Shown here in pieces: positions 35,786-48,625 of a stretch of DNA of 64,000 nucleotides (position 1 is its first letter; each line of letters begins with the position of its first letter). The DNA is taken from positions 1-64,000 of the forward strand of contig NZ_JAVHJP010000004.1 in assembly GCF_031020795.1 (NCBI RefSeq), read 5' to 3'. The DNA is from Hydrogenophaga pseudoflava (GTDB lineage: Bacteria; Pseudomonadota; Gammaproteobacteria; Burkholderiales; Burkholderiaceae_C). Position numbers and translations under genes: made by a program. The notes under the pieces were generated by a model, which saw only the letters and a list, made by a program, of their open reading frames with translations, ran no database searches and was not told the origin of the DNA.

Positions 35786-36712
35786 TCACGCCAGGAAGTT
35801 TTCGATCAGCTGTGCCAGTTCTTCCGGCTGGTCGTGGTGGAGCATGTGGCCTGCGTCATCGATGTGGGCCTCGGTGAGTCGGGGTACATGGCGCAGCCGC
35901 TCGCGGTACTGCTCCAGCGTGAACCGCCCCTTCCACCACTGGTTCAGGCTGTCGTCGCCGGCCGTCACCGAGAGCACCGGCGCGCTGATCCGCTCGTACA
36001 GCGCGAGCGCCTCGGGCACCTGGTAGAGGTGGGCGTTGACCACCTTGTGGGCCGCGTCGCCCAGGATGGTCCAGCGGCCCTGGGCGTCCGGCGCGGCCCA
36101 CTGGCGGGCCAGCCAGTCCGCCTTGTCTTGTGTCAGGCGCGGGTTGGTCTTCATCAGCCGGCGCGCCACACCCTCGGCGCTGTCGTAGGACTTGAGCTCC
36201 ATCTCCCCGCGGTGCAGCGCTTTGAGCTCGTCGATCCACTGGGCGTAGCGGCCGGGCGCCTGGGCGGGGCGGGTCTCGGGCATGCCGAAGCCCTCGAGGT
36301 TGACCAGGCGGCGGATGCGCTCGGGGCGCACACCCGCGTACATCATGGCCACGTTGCCGCCCATGCTGTGGCCCACCAGGTCCACCGCCTGGCCGGGTGC
36401 GAGGGCGTCGAGCAGGAAGTCCAGGTCGGCCAGGTAGTCGGGGAACCAGAAGTTGTCGGCCGGCGGCCCATCGCCGATGCCCGACTTCGTGAGACCGTAG
36501 CCGCGCCAGTCGGGCGCCACGATCCAGCGCGGCGTGCGCAGCGCGTCCACCATGAACTGCCAGGACGCCGCCACGTCCATCCAGCCGTGCACCAGCGCCA
36601 GCGGCGGCACGCCGGCCTCTGGCGTGCCCCATTCGCGCACGTGGTAGGACAGGTGGCGCACGGGCACGAAGCGGCTGCGGGAGGCGTTCAGGGCTTGATA
36701 CATTCGATCCAT
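35786..36712 (-). CDS. Alpha/beta hydrolase
   Basis: The 308-residue protein has an alpha/beta hydrolase fold with oxyanion [10 protein letters not shown], nucleophile elbow GHSMGGN, a late acid in the [10 protein letters not shown] region and catalytic His in [12 protein letters not shown]. It probably cleaves an ester or a C-C bond, and substrate cannot be read from the sequence. Start may be 36715, 36712 or 36703; none has a clear ribosome site. It is divergent from the acyl-CoA ligase gene only 26 bp away, so the two share a compact control region. Confidence 0.88.
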   Translation of the reverse strand: MDRMYQALNASRSRFVPVRHLSYHVREWGTPEAGVPPLALVHGWMDVAASWQFMVDALRTPRWIVAPDWRGYGLTKSGIGDGPPADNFWFPDYLADLDFLLDALAPGQAVDLVGHSMGGNVAMMYAGVRPERIRRLVNLEGFGMPETRPAQAPGRYAQWIDELKALHRGEMELKSYDSAEGVARRLMKTNPRLTQDKADWLARQWAAPDAQGRWTILGDAAHKVVNAHLYQVPEALALYERISAPVLSVTAGDDSLNQWWKGRFTLEQYRERLRHVPRLTEAHIDDAGHMLHHDQPEELAQLIENFLA

Positions 36713-36738
36713 CATAAGGAACGAGACGGAGACCGGCG

Positions 36739-38487
36739 ATGCGACAGCGTCAACACAGCGACACCCACAAATCGCGCCCCCAGCCCGATGGCTATGCCGA
36801 TCTGCACCGGCGGTTCGGCTGGCAGGTGCCGCGCCCATTCAACATGGCCGAGGTGTGTTCGCGCCGCTGGGCCGCCGACCCTGCGACAGCGCAGCAGACC
36901 GCGGTGATCGCCTGTGCCCCGGATCGCAAGGACCATCACCACAGTTACGCCGAGCTGCAGGCGCAGGCCAACCGGTTGTCGAACGCGCTGGCGGCGTTGG
37001 GTGTGCGGCGCGGCGACCGCGTGGCCATCGTGCTGCCGCAGCGTTTCGAAACCGCGGTGGCCTACATGGCGGTGCTGCAGATGGGCGCGGTCGGCATGCC
37101 GCTGTCGCAGCTGTTCGGCCCCGAGGCGCTGGAGTTCCGCCTGCACGACAGCGAGGCGGTGGTGGCGATCTGCGATGCGAGCACCTTGCCGGCGATGCTG
37201 TCGGTGACCGCCCAGTGCCCGCTGCTGCGCAGCGTGATCGCGGTGGACGCCGGCGCGCCCGGCGTGCTCGACTGGTCGGCGGTGCTGGCGCAGGAGCCGG
37301 CCTTGTTCGATCTGGTGCCCACGCTGGCCGACGAAGCCGCGGTGCTGATCTACACCAGCGGCACCACCGGCAACCCCAAGGGCGCGCTGATCCCGCACCG
37401 CGCGCTGATCGGCAACCTCACCGGTTTCGTCTGCAGCCAGAACTGGTTCGGCTTCGACCCGTTCGATGCATCGGTGGCATCGCAGGCGGTGTTCTGGTCG
37501 CCCGCCGACTGGGCCTGGACCGGCGGCCTGATGGACGCGCTGTTGCCCACGCTGTATTTCGGCCGGCCCATCGTCGGCTACAACGGCCGCTTCGCGCCGC
37601 AGACCGCGTTCGAGCTGATGCAGCGCCACGGCGTGACCCACACCTTTCTGTTCCCGACCGCGCTGAAGGCCATGATGAAGGCCTTCCCGCGGCCACGCGA
37701 ACAGTTCACCCTGCAGCTCGAAGCCATCATGAGCGCGGGTGAGGCGGTGGGTGACGCGGTGTTCGCCTGGTGCCGCGACCAGCTGGGCGTGACCGTCAAC
37801 GAGATGTTCGGCCAGACCGAGATCAACTACATCGTGGGCAACTGTGCGCGCCTGTATCCGGCCCGGCCGGGCAGCATGGGCAAGGGCTACCCCGGCCACC
37901 GCGTGGCAGTGATCGACGAGGAGGGCCACGAGTGCCCGGTCGGCGTGCCGGGGGATGTGGCGGTGCACCGGCTGGACATCCACGGCGACCCGGACCCGAT
38001 TTTTTTCCTGGGCTACTGGAAGAACGAAGCCGCCACGCGCGCCAAGTTCACCGGCGACCTGAGCGATTCATGGTGCCGCACCGGCGACCTCGCGGTGCGC
38101 GACGCCGACGGCTACCTCTGGTACCAGGGCCGCAGCGACGACGTGTTCAAGGCCGCGGGTTACCGCATCGGCCCCAGCGAGATCGAGAACTGCCTGGTCA
38201 AGCACCCTGCGGTGGCCAACGCAGCGGTGGTGCCCAAACCCGATGCCGAGCGCGGCGCGGTGGTCAAGGCCTATGTGGTGCTGACGCCGGGCACGGCGGG
38301 CGACGCCGCCCTGGTCGCGGACCTGCAGGCGCATGTGAAGGGCAAGCTCGCGCCCTACGAGTACCCCAAGGAGATCGAGTTCGTCGACGCCCTGCCCATG
38401 ACCACCACCGGCAAGGTGCAGCGCCGTGTGCTGCGCCTGCAGGAGGATGAACGCGCGCGAGAACGCGCAGGACAGCGCGGGCTTTGA
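36739..38487 (+). CDS. AMP-forming acyl-CoA synthetase (acetyl-CoA synthetase-like)
   Basis: This 582-residue ANL-superfamily ligase has the ATP loop YTSGTTGNPKGA near residue 207. Other features are NEMFGQTEINY, the hinge YRIGPSEIE and the C-terminal catalytic Lys in TTTGKVQRR. It activates a carboxylic acid to its CoA thioester through an acyl-adenylate. The N-terminal section RFGWQVPRPFNMAEV and overall layout resemble medium-chain/acetyl-CoA synthetases rather than the long-chain FadD group. Substrate is undetermined. It is divergent from the hydrolase gene. Confidence 0.9.
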   Translation: MRQRQHSDTHKSRPQPDGYADLHRRFGWQVPRPFNMAEVCSRRWAADPATAQQTAVIACAPDRKDHHHSYAELQAQANRLSNALAALGVRRGDRVAIVLPQRFETAVAYMAVLQMGAVGMPLSQLFGPEALEFRLHDSEAVVAICDASTLPAMLSVTAQCPLLRSVIAVDAGAPGVLDWSAVLAQEPALFDLVPTLADEAAVLIYTSGTTGNPKGALIPHRALIGNLTGFVCSQNWFGFDPFDASVASQAVFWSPADWAWTGGLMDALLPTLYFGRPIVGYNGRFAPQTAFELMQRHGVTHTFLFPTALKAMMKAFPRPREQFTLQLEAIMSAGEAVGDAVFAWCRDQLGVTVNEMFGQTEINYIVGNCARLYPARPGSMGKGYPGHRVAVIDEEGHECPVGVPGDVAVHRLDIHGDPDPIFFLGYWKNEAATRAKFTGDLSDSWCRTGDLAVRDADGYLWYQGRSDDVFKAAGYRIGPSEIENCLVKHPAVANAAVVPKPDAERGAVVKAYVVLTPGTAGDAALVADLQAHVKGKLAPYEYPKEIEFVDALPMTTTGKVQRRVLRLQEDERARERAGQRGL

Positions 38488-38541
38488 TTCGCTCCTAAAC
38501 TCGCCGGCAGTCGCCGGTTTTCCATCCTTCCAGACCCACCC

Positions 38542-39585
38542 ATGAACCACGTCACCCTGGGCCAGAGCGGCCTGTCCGTCACCCCCGTCTGCCTCGGCAC
38601 CATGACCTTCGGCGAGCAGGTCAACGAAGCCGACGCCCACGCCATCCTCGACCGCTCGCTGGCCCGCGGTGTCAACTTCCTCGACGCCGCCGAGATGTAC
38701 TCGGTGCCCGCGAAGGCCGAGACCTGTGGGGCGACCGAAACCATCATCGGCCACTGGTTTGCGAAGAACCCCGGTGCGCGGCAGAAGGTGGTGCTGGCGA
38801 CCAAGGTCGCCGGCCCGGCGCGCGGCATGCCCTGGCTGCGGCCCGAGGTGAGCAAGGCGGGGATCATCGAGGCCTGTGAGGGCAGCCTCAAGCGCCTGCA
38901 GACCGACGTGATCGACCTCTACCAGATCCACTGGCCGGCGCGCAACACGCCGGTGTTCGGTGCGATCTACTTCGATGCGGCCAAGGACAAGCCCATGCCC
39001 TCGATCGAGGTGCAACTCGAAGCCTTGGCCGAGCTCGTCAAGGCCGGCAAGGTGCGCGCCATCGGCCTGTCCAACGAGTCGCCTTACGGCGTGCACGAAT
39101 TCGTGCGCCTGGCCGAGCAGATGGGTTTGCCGCGCGTGGCAACGGTGCAGAACCCCTATTGCCTGATCAACCGCTCCTACGAGAACGGCCTGGACGAGAC
39201 CTGCCACCGCCTGGGTGTGTCGCTGCTGGCCTACTCGCCGCTGGGCTTCGGCCTGCTGACCGGCAAGTACGACGAGACCGGTCTGGCGGGCACCCACGGC
39301 CGCATGGCGCTGTACGACAGCATGAAGGCGCAGCGCTGGGGCCGCCCCGAAGCGCTGGCTGCGGCCAAGCGCTACAACGCGCTGGCGCGCGAGCACGGCC
39401 TGACGCCCGCCCAGCTGGCGCTGGCCTTCTGCTACCGCAACCCCAAGGTGGCCAGCACCATCATCGGCGTGACCTCGATGGCGCAGCTGGAGCAGTGCCT
39501 GGATGCCTGGGAGACGGTGCTGTCGCCCGAGGTGCTCAAGGCCGTCGACGCCATTCGGTGGGAAGCCCGCGACCCTGCGCAGTGA
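38542..39585 (+). CDS. Aldo/keto reductase (Tas-like)
   Basis: The 347-residue NADPH-dependent oxidoreductase of the AKR barrel fold has catalytic residues visible as Asp/Tyr in FLDAAEMYSVP, Lys in VLATKVAGPARG and His in LYQIHWPARN. The cofactor-binding end carries GVTSMAQLEQCLDAW. Length and the MYSVP segment match the Tas/YghZ-type group. Its stop overlaps the start of the YbaK-like gene (TGATG). Confidence 0.92.
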   Translation: MNHVTLGQSGLSVTPVCLGTMTFGEQVNEADAHAILDRSLARGVNFLDAAEMYSVPAKAETCGATETIIGHWFAKNPGARQKVVLATKVAGPARGMPWLRPEVSKAGIIEACEGSLKRLQTDVIDLYQIHWPARNTPVFGAIYFDAAKDKPMPSIEVQLEALAELVKAGKVRAIGLSNESPYGVHEFVRLAEQMGLPRVATVQNPYCLINRSYENGLDETCHRLGVSLLAYSPLGFGLLTGKYDETGLAGTHGRMALYDSMKAQRWGRPEALAAAKRYNALAREHGLTPAQLALAFCYRNPKVASTIIGVTSMAQLEQCLDAWETVLSPEVLKAVDAIRWEARDPAQ

Positions 39586-40076
39586 TGGCGAAGAAAGCCC
39601 ATGTCTCCGAGACGCCCGCCACCGCCTGGCTGAAGGCGAAGGGGGTGGCGTTCACCGAACATCCCTACGAGTACCTGGAGCACGGGGGCGCGCAGCACAG
39701 CGCGGCGGTGCTCGGCTTCGACCCCTTTGCGGTGGTCAAGACCCTGGTCATGCAGGACGAGGCGGCCAAGCCGCTGGCCATCCTCATGCACGGCAACCGC
39801 ACCGTGTCCACCAAGAGCCTGGCGCGGCAGATCGGTGCCAAGTCGGTCGAGCCCTGCAAGCCCGAGGTGGCCAACCGGCACAGCGGCTACCTGGTGGGCG
39901 GCACCTCGCCGTTCGGCCTGAAGCGCGACATGCCGGTCTATGTCGAATCCACTGTGCTCCAGCTGCCGAAGATCTGGATCAACGGCGGGCGGCGCGGCTT
40001 CCTCGTCGGCATCGATCCGGCCGTGCTGAGCGGACCACTGGGCGCGAAGCCGGTGCAGTGCGCGCTGGCAGAATAG
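39585..40076 (+). CDS. ybaK: YbaK/EbsC-type aminoacyl-tRNA deacylase
   Basis: The 163-residue single-domain protein of the YbaK family begins with ETPATAWLKAKGVAFTEHPYEY. It contains VVKTLVMQD and a GGTSPFGLKRDMPVYVE loop, the substrate-binding GxxPxG-like element. YbaK proteins hydrolyse mischarged Cys-tRNA(Pro). It is translationally coupled to the aldo/keto reductase gene by overlapping TGATG. Confidence 0.92.
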   Translation: MAKKAHVSETPATAWLKAKGVAFTEHPYEYLEHGGAQHSAAVLGFDPFAVVKTLVMQDEAAKPLAILMHGNRTVSTKSLARQIGAKSVEPCKPEVANRHSGYLVGGTSPFGLKRDMPVYVESTVLQLPKIWINGGRRGFLVGIDPAVLSGPLGAKPVQCALAE

Positions 40077-40119
40077 GCGCCCGCGCCGCCGCAACGCGGT
40101 GACAACAAGGACGTCGAAC

Positions 40120-40749
40120 GTGGAATTCCTGACCCCCGCCATCGCCACCGTCGTGGCCTACCTGATCGGCTCGCTCTCGTTCGCCGTGGTGGTCAGCCGC
40201 CTCATGGGCCTGGCCGACCCGCGCACCTACGGCAGCAAGAACCCGGGCGCTACCAATGTGCTGCGCTCGGGCAGCAAGAAGGCCGCCGTTCTCACGCTGC
40301 TGCTGGACGCGCTCAAGGGCTGGCTGCCGGTGGTCGCGGTGAAATGGTGGGGTGAGCCCTGGGGCCTGGGCGACGGCACGGTGGCGCTGGTCGGGCTGGC
40401 GGCCTTCCTTGGCCATCTCTGGCCTGTGTTCTTCCGCTTCGAAGGCGGCAAGGGCGTGGCCACCGCGGCGGGCGTGATCATCGGCTTCAATCCCTGGCTG
40501 GGGCTGGCCTCGCTGCTGACCTGGGTGATCGTGGCCTACGCGTTCCGCTATTCGTCACTGGCGTCCATGGTCACGGCCATCTTTGCGCCAGCCTTCTTCC
40601 TGTTCGGCCACCAGGTGGCCTGGACCGCGCCGTCGACCCAAGTGCTGGCGCTGGCGCTCATGGCCCTGCTGCTGATCTGGCGGCACGCCGAGAACATCAA
40701 CCGCCTGCTGGCTGGCAAGGAAAGCAAGCTGGGAGCCAAAAAATCATGA
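40120..40749 (+). CDS. plsY: Acyl-phosphate glycerol-3-phosphate acyltransferase
   Basis: The 209-residue membrane protein has about five transmembrane segments. PlsY motifs are GSKNPGATNVLR (phosphate loop), HLWPVFFRFEGGKGVATAAG and a C-terminal RHAENINRLLAGKE. It transfers an acyl group from acyl-phosphate to glycerol-3-phosphate, the first step of phospholipid synthesis. GTG 40120 with AAGG 9 nt upstream is the preferred start. The stop overlaps the ridA start (ATGA). Confidence 0.95.
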   Translation: MEFLTPAIATVVAYLIGSLSFAVVVSRLMGLADPRTYGSKNPGATNVLRSGSKKAAVLTLLLDALKGWLPVVAVKWWGEPWGLGDGTVALVGLAAFLGHLWPVFFRFEGGKGVATAAGVIIGFNPWLGLASLLTWVIVAYAFRYSSLASMVTAIFAPAFFLFGHQVAWTAPSTQVLALALMALLLIWRHAENINRLLAGKESKLGAKKS

Positions 40750-41102
40750 GCCACGACATCACACGCATCGGCATGGCCGCGCGCTACAGCGAAGCGGCTG
40801 TGTTCCATGGCGTGGTCTACCTCGCCGGCATGGTGCCCGAGTGCGAGGCCAAGGACATCCGCAGCCAGACCGCCGACGTGCTGGCGCAGGTGGAGCAGCG
40901 GCTGAAGGAGGCGGGCAGCGACAAGTCGCGCATCCTGCGCACGCAGATCTACCTGACCGACATCCGCGAGATCGGGATCATGAACGAGGTGTGGGACGCT
41001 TGGGTGGTGCCGGGCACCGCGCCGCCGCGCGCCACGGTGCAGGCCGCGCTGGCCGATCCGTCCTGGAAGATCGAGATTGTGGTGACCGCTGCGCAGGCCT
41101 AG
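40746..41102 (+). CDS. RidA-family enamine/imine deaminase
   Basis: The 118-residue YjgF/RidA protein has the catalytic-type Arg in APPRATVQAALAD and a C-terminal WKIEIVVTA strand. Family members hydrolyse reactive enamines formed by PLP enzymes or act on related intermediates. The N-terminal half is less typical (GMAARYSEAAVFHG), so it belongs to a divergent subgroup. It is coupled to plsY by a four-base overlap. Its end overlaps the convergent protease gene by 4 bp. Confidence 0.9.
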   Translation: MSHDITRIGMAARYSEAAVFHGVVYLAGMVPECEAKDIRSQTADVLAQVEQRLKEAGSDKSRILRTQIYLTDIREIGIMNEVWDAWVVPGTAPPRATVQAALADPSWKIEIVVTAAQA

Positions 41103-41758
41103 AAGCGTTTTTCCAGCGTGAGCTGGTCGTTGTTCTTCTGCATCTGGAAACGGTTGAGGAAGCTGTTGCCGAGCAGCACGAAGGGCATGGGCTGCGGCGA
41201 GACCACGGCTTCCACATCGTAGGCCACAACGTCGCCCACCCGAACCGACTCCAGACGGATCAGGTAGCCGGTCGACAGGCCGTTGGCCGTGCTCATCTGG
41301 ATGCGCCGTCCCTGGTCGTATTTCAGGTTGATGCGCCGCGCCTCGGCTGCCCCGAGGGCCACGGTGGTGGCACCCGTGTCCACCAGAAACTTCACTGCCT
41401 TGCCGTTGATCTGCCCGTCCGGCACGAAGTGGCCGCTGGGGTCGGCGGTGAGCACAATGCGCTGGCCCCCGCCTCCTGTATGGCTCTTGCCCACACTTAC
41501 CGGCGCGGCGCCCACCTGCAGCACATGGTGCTGACCCTGGATGTCCACGGTGGCCGAGTCGCCCTCCACCGACAGCAGCTTCACGCCCTGGTGGGTCTGC
41601 CCGGCGGCCAGGAATCTTGGCGCTGCCCCGTCGATCACCAACAGCGCCTTCTGCCCGGACACGCCGGAGAGCGCCACTTGCGGGGAGGTCTGGGCCACCG
41701 CCTGGCCTGAGACCAAGGCCAGGAGCAGGGCGGGGGGGAGCATTTTGAAAACTGGCAT
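41099..41758 (-). CDS. Secreted retropepsin-like aspartic protease (clan AA)
   Basis: The 219-residue protein has a signal peptide (MPVFKMLPPALLLALVSGQAVAQ). The C-terminal half is a single-lobe aspartic protease domain: catalytic FLVDTGATTVAL and flap STANGLSTGY, then VLLGNSFLNRFQM. Single-lobe enzymes work as dimers. The N-terminal half contains GQKALLVIDGAAPRFLAAGQ, a segment seen in this protein family. It likely acts in the periplasm on unknown substrates. The start at 41758 gives the signal peptide at the very N-terminus. Confidence 0.88.
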   Translation of the reverse strand: MPVFKMLPPALLLALVSGQAVAQTSPQVALSGVSGQKALLVIDGAAPRFLAAGQTHQGVKLLSVEGDSATVDIQGQHHVLQVGAAPVSVGKSHTGGGGQRIVLTADPSGHFVPDGQINGKAVKFLVDTGATTVALGAAEARRINLKYDQGRRIQMSTANGLSTGYLIRLESVRVGDVVAYDVEAVVSPQPMPFVLLGNSFLNRFQMQKNNDQLTLEKRF

Positions 41759-41787
41759 GGTCGACAGGTTCCCCCGCGTGGTGTGGG

Positions 41788-42387
41788 TCAACGGCTACCG
41801 CCGACCGTCGAGTAGATGTCGGTGTGGCGGTTGGTCAGGAAGGATTGCAGCTTGACCGGTGCGCTCTTGCAGTTGTCTGTGTTGCGGGCGGTCTCATTGC
41901 CGGCTCGCAGTTGCAGGGACTGCTCCAGCAGGCCGACGATGTCGCCCACACTGTCGGCACGCTCGCGCGCCGTGGTGTATTTCTCGATCAGGCTTTCGCT
42001 GGTGCTGATGGCGACCGCGTGCTGCTGCCGCCACCCGTTGTAGACCTGCTCGATGCCGGCCACGTGCGCGGCCGCGTGGGTCCTGCAGAACTCGATTCCC
42101 CTGCGCATGCCCTGGTCCAGCCCTGAGATCTTGAGCGCGGCCTGCAGACGCTCTTTTTCTTCCGGGGTCTTGAATCGCTTGTCCATCGGCTGGGTCAGGT
42201 CGACGGCAGGCCCGCTGCCGCCCTTCGGCGTCTGCAGCGACTGGCTGGCAGGGCCGCATTCGCTGTCCTGGAAGATGGTGGTGCCCTCCGGGCCCTTGCA
42301 CTTGAACACGCCAGCGAAGGCCGGCCCGGTGAGCGCCAGCGGGAGCGCCACGATCAGCGCCGGAACCAGGCGGCAGGGGCTGCGCAT
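41788..42387 (-). CDS. DUF4124-domain exported protein
   Basis: The 199-residue protein has a signal peptide ending near GPAFAG and an N-terminal DUF4124 segment (VFKCKGPEGTTIFQDSECG) with a Cys pair. A helical C-terminal part follows with ESLIEKYTTARERADSVGDIV and two more Cys in the NTDNCKSA region. It is common in betaproteobacteria and its function is unknown. It lies 30 bp upstream of the aspartic protease gene on the same strand, so both envelope proteins may be cotranscribed. Confidence 0.85.
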   Translation of the reverse strand: MRSPCRLVPALIVALPLALTGPAFAGVFKCKGPEGTTIFQDSECGPASQSLQTPKGGSGPAVDLTQPMDKRFKTPEEKERLQAALKISGLDQGMRRGIEFCRTHAAAHVAGIEQVYNGWRQQHAVAISTSESLIEKYTTARERADSVGDIVGLLEQSLQLRAGNETARNTDNCKSAPVKLQSFLTNRHTDIYSTVGGSR

Positions 42388-42409
42388 GGTGCGTGCGAGG
42401 CAGCGCCGT

Positions 42410-42901
42410 TCAGTCGCGGAAGTTGTTGAAGCCCAGCGGCAGTTCCTTGAGCTCGCTGCGGATCAGCGCCATGGCCGCCTGCAGGTCGTCGCGCTTGGCG
42501 CCGGTCACGCGCACCGCATCGCCCTGGATGGCGGCCTGCACCTTCATCTTGCTGTTTTTGATGGTCTGCTGGATCTTCTTGGCGTCTTCGCTGGCGATGC
42601 CGTTGCGAACCTTGACCACCTGCTTGACCTTGTCGCCGCCGATCTTCTCGACCTTGCCGATGTCGAGGAAGCGCACATCGACGTTGCGCTTGGTCATCTT
42701 GTTGCGCAGGATGTCCTCGACCTGCTGGAGCTGGAAGTCCGCGTCACCGAACAGGGTGATTTCCTTGTCCTTTTCCTTGAGCTCGATGCCGGCGCTGGTG
42801 CCCTTGAAATCGAAGCGCGTGCCGATCTCCTTGGCCACCTGGTCGACCGCGTTTTTCACTTCCACGAAATCGGCTTCAAGAACGGTGTCGAAAGAGGGCA
42901 T
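42410..42901 (-). CDS. yajQ: YajQ-family nucleotide-binding protein
   Basis: This 163-residue member of the UPF0234/YajQ family opens with [21 protein letters not shown]. It contains [18 protein letters not shown] and ends [15 protein letters not shown]. Some members bind cyclic di-GMP and modulate transcription; others bind nucleotides or RNA. Length and both ends match the family. It is divergent from murB, 39 bp away. Confidence 0.95.
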   Translation of the reverse strand: MPSFDTVLEADFVEVKNAVDQVAKEIGTRFDFKGTSAGIELKEKDKEITLFGDADFQLQQVEDILRNKMTKRNVDVRFLDIGKVEKIGGDKVKQVVKVRNGIASEDAKKIQQTIKNSKMKVQAAIQGDAVRVTGAKRDDLQAAMALIRSELKELPLGFNNFRD

Positions 42902-42940
42902 GGATGAAACTCCCGGGTGCGTGAATGAGACAATCCGTGG

Positions 42941-44005
42941 ATGTTAGTCGAGAACAATGTCGCCCTCCAGCCGATGAACACCTTCGGCATCGCCGCGCGC
43001 GCGCAACGTCTCGCTCGTCTTCGTTCCGTCGATGACCTGCTCGGTCTGATGGCCAGCCCGGACTGGCGGCAACCGTCCGCGAAACACCCGGTGTTCGTGC
43101 TGGGCGGAGGGAGCAATCTGGTGCTCACGGGAGACCTCAAGGCCTTGGTGCTCAAGGTGGAGATCGGCGGACGGCGGCTGGTCGAAGAAACCGCCAGGGG
43201 CTGGCTGGTGGAGGCCGGCGGTGGAGAAGGCTGGCACGATTTTGTCCGCTGGACGCTGGAACAGGGCTGGCCGGGGCTGGAGAACATGGCGCTGATTCCG
43301 GGCACGGTGGGCGCAGCGCCGGTGCAGAACATCGGTGCTTACGGCGTCGAGTTGCAGGACCGCTTCCACTCGCTGGACGCGATGGACCTGGACACCGGGC
43401 GCATGTTTTCCCTGGACGCGGCCCAGTGTGGCTTCGGTTACCGCGATTCGGTGTTCAAGCACGCACCTTCGGACGACAGGAGTTTCGGCCTGAAGGGGCG
43501 GGCGCTCATCACGCGCGTGCGCTTCTGGCTGCCCAAACCCTGGAAACCTGTGCTCGGTTACCTGGACCTGGAGCGCAAGATGGACGAGACAGGCGTCCGC
43601 CAGCCCGATGCACGGCAGATCTTCGACTGGGTGGTGGCGATCCGCCGCGCCAAGCTGCCCGACCCGGCTGTCATTGGCAATGCCGGCAGCTTCTTCAAGA
43701 ACCCGACCGTGACGCCCGAGCAGTGCGCCGACATCATTGCGCGCGACCCCAAGGTGGTGCACTACCCGATGGACGACGGCAGCATCAAGCTGGCCGCCGG
43801 CTGGCTGATCGACGCCTGCGGCTGGAAGGGCAAGACCATGGGCCACGCCGGCGTGTATGAGAAGCAGGCGCTGGTGCTGGTCAACAGGGGCGATGCGGAA
43901 CACCCCTGCACGGGGGGCGAGGTGATGACCCTGGCCAAAGCGATCCAGACCAGCGTGTACGAGCGCTTCGGCATCCGGCTGGAGCCGGAACCTGTCGTCA
44001 TCTGA
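42941..44005 (+). CDS. murB: UDP-N-acetylenolpyruvoylglucosamine reductase
   Basis: The 354-residue flavoprotein of peptidoglycan synthesis has FAD-binding features [13 protein letters not shown] and the [17 protein letters not shown] block. The catalytic Ser is in [10 protein letters not shown] and the C-terminal Glu in [10 protein letters not shown]. It reduces UDP-GlcNAc-enolpyruvate to UDP-MurNAc with NADPH. The length and YGVE segment fit the E. coli type I group. Confidence 0.96.
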   Translation: MLVENNVALQPMNTFGIAARAQRLARLRSVDDLLGLMASPDWRQPSAKHPVFVLGGGSNLVLTGDLKALVLKVEIGGRRLVEETARGWLVEAGGGEGWHDFVRWTLEQGWPGLENMALIPGTVGAAPVQNIGAYGVELQDRFHSLDAMDLDTGRMFSLDAAQCGFGYRDSVFKHAPSDDRSFGLKGRALITRVRFWLPKPWKPVLGYLDLERKMDETGVRQPDARQIFDWVVAIRRAKLPDPAVIGNAGSFFKNPTVTPEQCADIIARDPKVVHYPMDDGSIKLAAGWLIDACGWKGKTMGHAGVYEKQALVLVNRGDAEHPCTGGEVMTLAKAIQTSVYERFGIRLEPEPVVI

Positions 44006-44010
44006 CGCCA

Positions 44011-44126
44011 AGCGAAAGCGGCGCGGCACCCGGGTGGGCGCTGCGCCGCTCATGTCCCCCGGCGGCCCTGCGGCCTCCTCCTCCTTTACTTCGCTATGCA
44101 GCACCCACCCGGGCGCCGCACCGCTT

Positions 44127-44129
<3 letters not shown>
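44011..44129. repeat. Long imperfect inverted repeat between convergent murB and argG
   Basis: The left arm GCGAAAGCGGCGCGGC with CCCGGGTGGG (44011-44043) is complementary to the right arm CACCCACCCGGGCGCCGCACCGC with TTTCAC (44098-44129). The arms are about 30 bp and the central loop about 55 bp with a CTCCTCCTCC run. The argG stop codon lies inside the right arm. It could end transcription from both sides, and it also has the look of a dispersed intergenic repeat. Confidence 0.7.
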
Positions 44130-45786
<1,657 letters not shown>

Positions 45787-45865
45787 GGAAATGTCCGGAT
45801 GAAAAACGAAGGCGAAGCGGCGATTTTAGGCGGCCGGACGGGCGCGCCGCTCCGTTCGGATGCAC

Positions 45866-47207
<1,342 letters not shown>

Positions 47208-47243
47208 GCGCGGGGCTTTGCGAGGGCCGGGATAATCCCGGTC

Positions 47244-48593
47244 ATGAACACCTTAGACGACTGGCTGGCGCACTGCGAGCGCCAGCATCCCCAGGGCATC
47301 AGCGGCATCGAACTCGGGCTTGACCGTGTGCGCCGCGTGGCGCAGCGCATGCGCCTCTCGCTGCCCTGCCCGGTGGTCACCGTGGCTGGCACGAACGGCA
47401 AAGGGTCCACCTGCGCCATGCTCGAGGCCATCTACAGCGAAGCGGGCTACCGCACCGGGGTCTACACCTCGCCGCATCTCGTGCATTTCGAGGAGCGTTG
47501 CCGTATCGGGCGTGAATCCGTGGCGGCCGATGCCTTGCTTCCAGCGTTCGCCGAGGTCGAGCGTGCGCGGCTGGGCGACGGCGGAGCGGGGGACGACGGG
47601 GTCGTGGTGTTGACCTATTTCGAGTTCACCACGCTGGCCATCCTGCGCACGCTCTCGGACAGCGGCATCGATGTGGCGATCCTGGAGGTGGGCCTGGGCG
47701 GGCGGCTGGACGCGGTGAACATCATCGACCCGGACTGCGCCGTCATCACCTGCATCGCACTGGACCACATGGCCCTGCTGGGCAATGACCGCGAGGCCAT
47801 CGGCTATGAAAAGGCCGGCATCATGCGCACCGGCCGGCCGGTGGTGATCAGTGACCCGGTGCCGCCGCAGAGTGTGCTTGATCGCGCGCTGGAGATCGGT
47901 GCCGAGGTCTGGCGCATCGGCAAGGACTTCCACTTCGCGGGCGACAAGCAGCAGTGGGGCTGGGCGATGCACCCGTCCCAGGGCGGGCGCAAGTTCAGCG
48001 GTCTGGCCTACCCGGCCCTGCGCGGAGCCAACCAGCTGGTCAACGCCTCGGGCGTGCTGGCCGCCATCGAGGCGCTGCGGCCCCGCCTGCCGGTGACGGC
48101 CCAGGCCGTGCGCAATGGGCTGGCGATGGTGGAGCTGCCCGGCCGTTTCCAGATCGTGCCCGGACAGCCTGCGCTGGTGCTCGATGTCGCGCACAACCCG
48201 CATTCGGTGGCGGCGCTGGCGGAAAACCTGGACGCGATGGGCTATTACCCCACCACGCACGCGGTGTTCGGTGCCATGGCCGACAAGGACCTGCCCGCCA
48301 TGCTGGAACGCATCGCACCACTGATCGACCGCTGGCACATCACCGATCTGCCGTTGCCGCGGGCCAGCCGGGCGGCCGATCTGGCCGCGGCGCTCGACCC
48401 TGGCCCCGGCCAGGTGTCCGGCGCGTCTTCCCGGGTGGCCGGATGCCATCCGAACCCGCTGGACGCCCTGCGCGCCGCGGTGCTCGAGGCAGACCCGGCT
48501 GATAGAATCGTGGTCTTTGGTTCCTTCCACACGGTGGGGGGTGTTCTGAAGGATGGTGTGCCGCGTCTGACGGCCAAACACCTCGCGAACTGA
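47244..48593 (+). CDS. folC: Bifunctional folylpolyglutamate/dihydrofolate synthase
   Basis: The 449-residue Mur-ligase-type enzyme has P-loop VAGTNGKGSTCAML near residue 50. Further marks are VYTSPHLVHFEERCRI, EVGLGGRLDAVNII and C-terminal LDVAHNPHSVAALAENL. It adds glutamate to dihydropteroate and to folates. It heads the typical Burkholderiales series folC - SPOR - cvpA - purF. Confidence 0.96.
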   Translation: MNTLDDWLAHCERQHPQGISGIELGLDRVRRVAQRMRLSLPCPVVTVAGTNGKGSTCAMLEAIYSEAGYRTGVYTSPHLVHFEERCRIGRESVAADALLPAFAEVERARLGDGGAGDDGVVVLTYFEFTTLAILRTLSDSGIDVAILEVGLGGRLDAVNIIDPDCAVITCIALDHMALLGNDREAIGYEKAGIMRTGRPVVISDPVPPQSVLDRALEIGAEVWRIGKDFHFAGDKQQWGWAMHPSQGGRKFSGLAYPALRGANQLVNASGVLAAIEALRPRLPVTAQAVRNGLAMVELPGRFQIVPGQPALVLDVAHNPHSVAALAENLDAMGYYPTTHAVFGAMADKDLPAMLERIAPLIDRWHITDLPLPRASRAADLAAALDPGPGQVSGASSRVAGCHPNPLDALRAAVLEADPADRIVVFGSFHTVGGVLKDGVPRLTAKHLAN

Positions 48594-48625
48594 CCCCGCC
48601 GCGATCACCGCCGGACCCCTTCCGC